Origin: JAWWBG01 sp033721095 | GTDB lineage: Bacteria > Actinomycetota > Nitriliruptoria > Nitriliruptorales > Nitriliruptoraceae | Reading direction: 5' to 3' | Length of the DNA stretch: 5,186 bases | Assembly (NCBI GenBank): GCA_033721095.1 | Contig: JAWWBG010000174.1 | Span: 1-5,186 of the forward strand | Shown here: positions 4,714-5,186 of the stretch, piece by piece | Layout of the letters: each line of letters starts with the position of its first letter | How positions within the stretch are numbered: position 1 is the first letter of the stretch | Made by a program: the position numbers and the translations under genes | The notes under the pieces: generated by a model | What the model saw: only the letters and a program-made list of their open reading frames with translations | Told to the model about the DNA's origin: nothing | Database searches by the model: none

Positions 4714-5186
4714 GTGGCCGAGTTCCTCGACAGCTTTGATGCCGAGAAGGGGCAGATCCTCGCGGCCATGGCCGACTTCGAGCGCGCCTGGACCATGTTC
4801 CAGGAGCGCCAGGGAGGGCTGGTGCGCGCCGACGAGGCCGCGACGTCCCTGATCGAGGACGAGCTGACGCGGCTTCGCCGCGACCTGGACGCGACCCGCT
4901 TCACGGTCGGCCTGTTCGGCCTCATCAAGCGTGGCAAGTCGACCCTCCTGAACGCGCTCGTCGGCCGTGAGGTCTCGAGCATGCACGTCACGCCCGAGAC
5001 CGCCGTGCCCGTCTACGTCTCCTACGGGGAGACCCCCCACGGTCTCGTCCACTTTGCCGACGGTCGTGTCGAGAAGGTCGCCGTGCACGAGACGGCGGCC
5101 TACACCTCGCAGCGCCACAACGCCCGCAACCAGCTTGGCGTCACCCACGTCGAGCAGTTCGTCCCGGTCGGCTTCCTCCGCCACGG
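4714..5186 (+). CDS. Dynamin-family GTPase, N-terminal part
   Basis: The frame runs 157 codons from GTG 4714 to the window edge. Residues 1-60 are charged and helical (MAEFLDSFDAEKG through IEDELTRLRRDLDA) and should form the first helices of the neck/stalk bundle found before the GTPase domain of bacterial dynamin-like proteins. Residues 63-69 make the first strand (FTVGLFG). The P-loop is G69-LIKR-G74-K75-S76-T77, a full GxxxxGK(S/T), followed by LLNALVG. PETAVPVYVSYG (94-105) holds the probable switch I threonine, T96, in the position typical of bacterial dynamins. The G3 (DxxG) and G4 motifs and the membrane-binding region lie outside the window. Family members bind GTP and remodel or tether membranes; the specific role cannot be told here. 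AGGAG six bases upstream and a sharp rise in GC third positions support this start. Many relatives occur as adjacent pairs, which cannot be tested with this window. Confidence 0.9.
   Translation, partial: MAEFLDSFDAEKGQILAAMADFERAWTMFQERQGGLVRADEAATSLIEDELTRLRRDLDATRFTVGLFGLIKRGKSTLLNALVGREVSSMHVTPETAVPVYVSYGETPHGLVHFADGRVEKVAVHETAAYTSQRHNARNQLGVTHVEQFVPVGFLRH

Noticed and set aside
4621..5184. 187-codon minus-strand open frame opposite the GTPase
   Set aside because: The plus strand encodes an intact P-loop and switch I region, so this is a shadow.

Overview
The window is high-GC DNA with GTG and probably CTG start codons, GC-rich third codon positions and a lipoprotein with a Pro/Ser/Thr-rich tether. 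This fits a bacterium of the Actinomycetota or a high-GC Chloroflexota lineage. Nothing in the window (no rRNA, no tRNA) fixes the taxon. There is no sign of an insertion sequence, CRISPR array, phage gene or recent transfer. The whole window reads as a chromosomal housekeeping/accessory block.

Layout. (1) Bases 1-1540, minus strand: the N-terminal 513 codons of a large exported membrane-anchored protein with a signal peptide, an extracytoplasmic region, two adjacent transmembrane helices and a further extracytoplasmic region; its 3' end lies outside the window. (2) 1541-1755: divergent intergenic region with a perfect 10-bp palindrome and a GC-rich imperfect hairpin. (3) 1756-2619, plus: a Nudix hydrolase with an interrupted Nudix box, like the NUDT19/RP2p acyl-CoA diphosphatase type. 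(4) 2620-2780: short gap with a weak terminator-like hairpin and a possible -10 element. (5) 2781-3671, plus: an MBL-fold metallo-hydrolase with a C-terminal winged helix (LACTB2-like). (6) 3661-4371, plus: a lipoprotein with DxDGD-type repeats, overlapping the MBL gene by 11 bases and lacking an ordinary start codon. (7) 4372-4713: a 342-bp gap with several inverted repeats. (8) 4714-5186, plus: the N-terminal 157 codons of a dynamin-family GTPase, running off the right edge.

How the genes relate. The Nudix and MBL genes form a co-directional pair of small-molecule or nucleotide-processing hydrolases. The lipoprotein is probably translationally coupled to the MBL gene. The dynamin-like gene is separated by a structured gap and is likely its own unit. 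The leftward membrane protein is divergent from the Nudix gene and shares its upstream region.

No convincing undescribed system is visible. The items most worth a second look are the lipoprotein start (rare CTG or a base error), the hairpin-rich gap before the GTPase, and the uncharacterised membrane protein.
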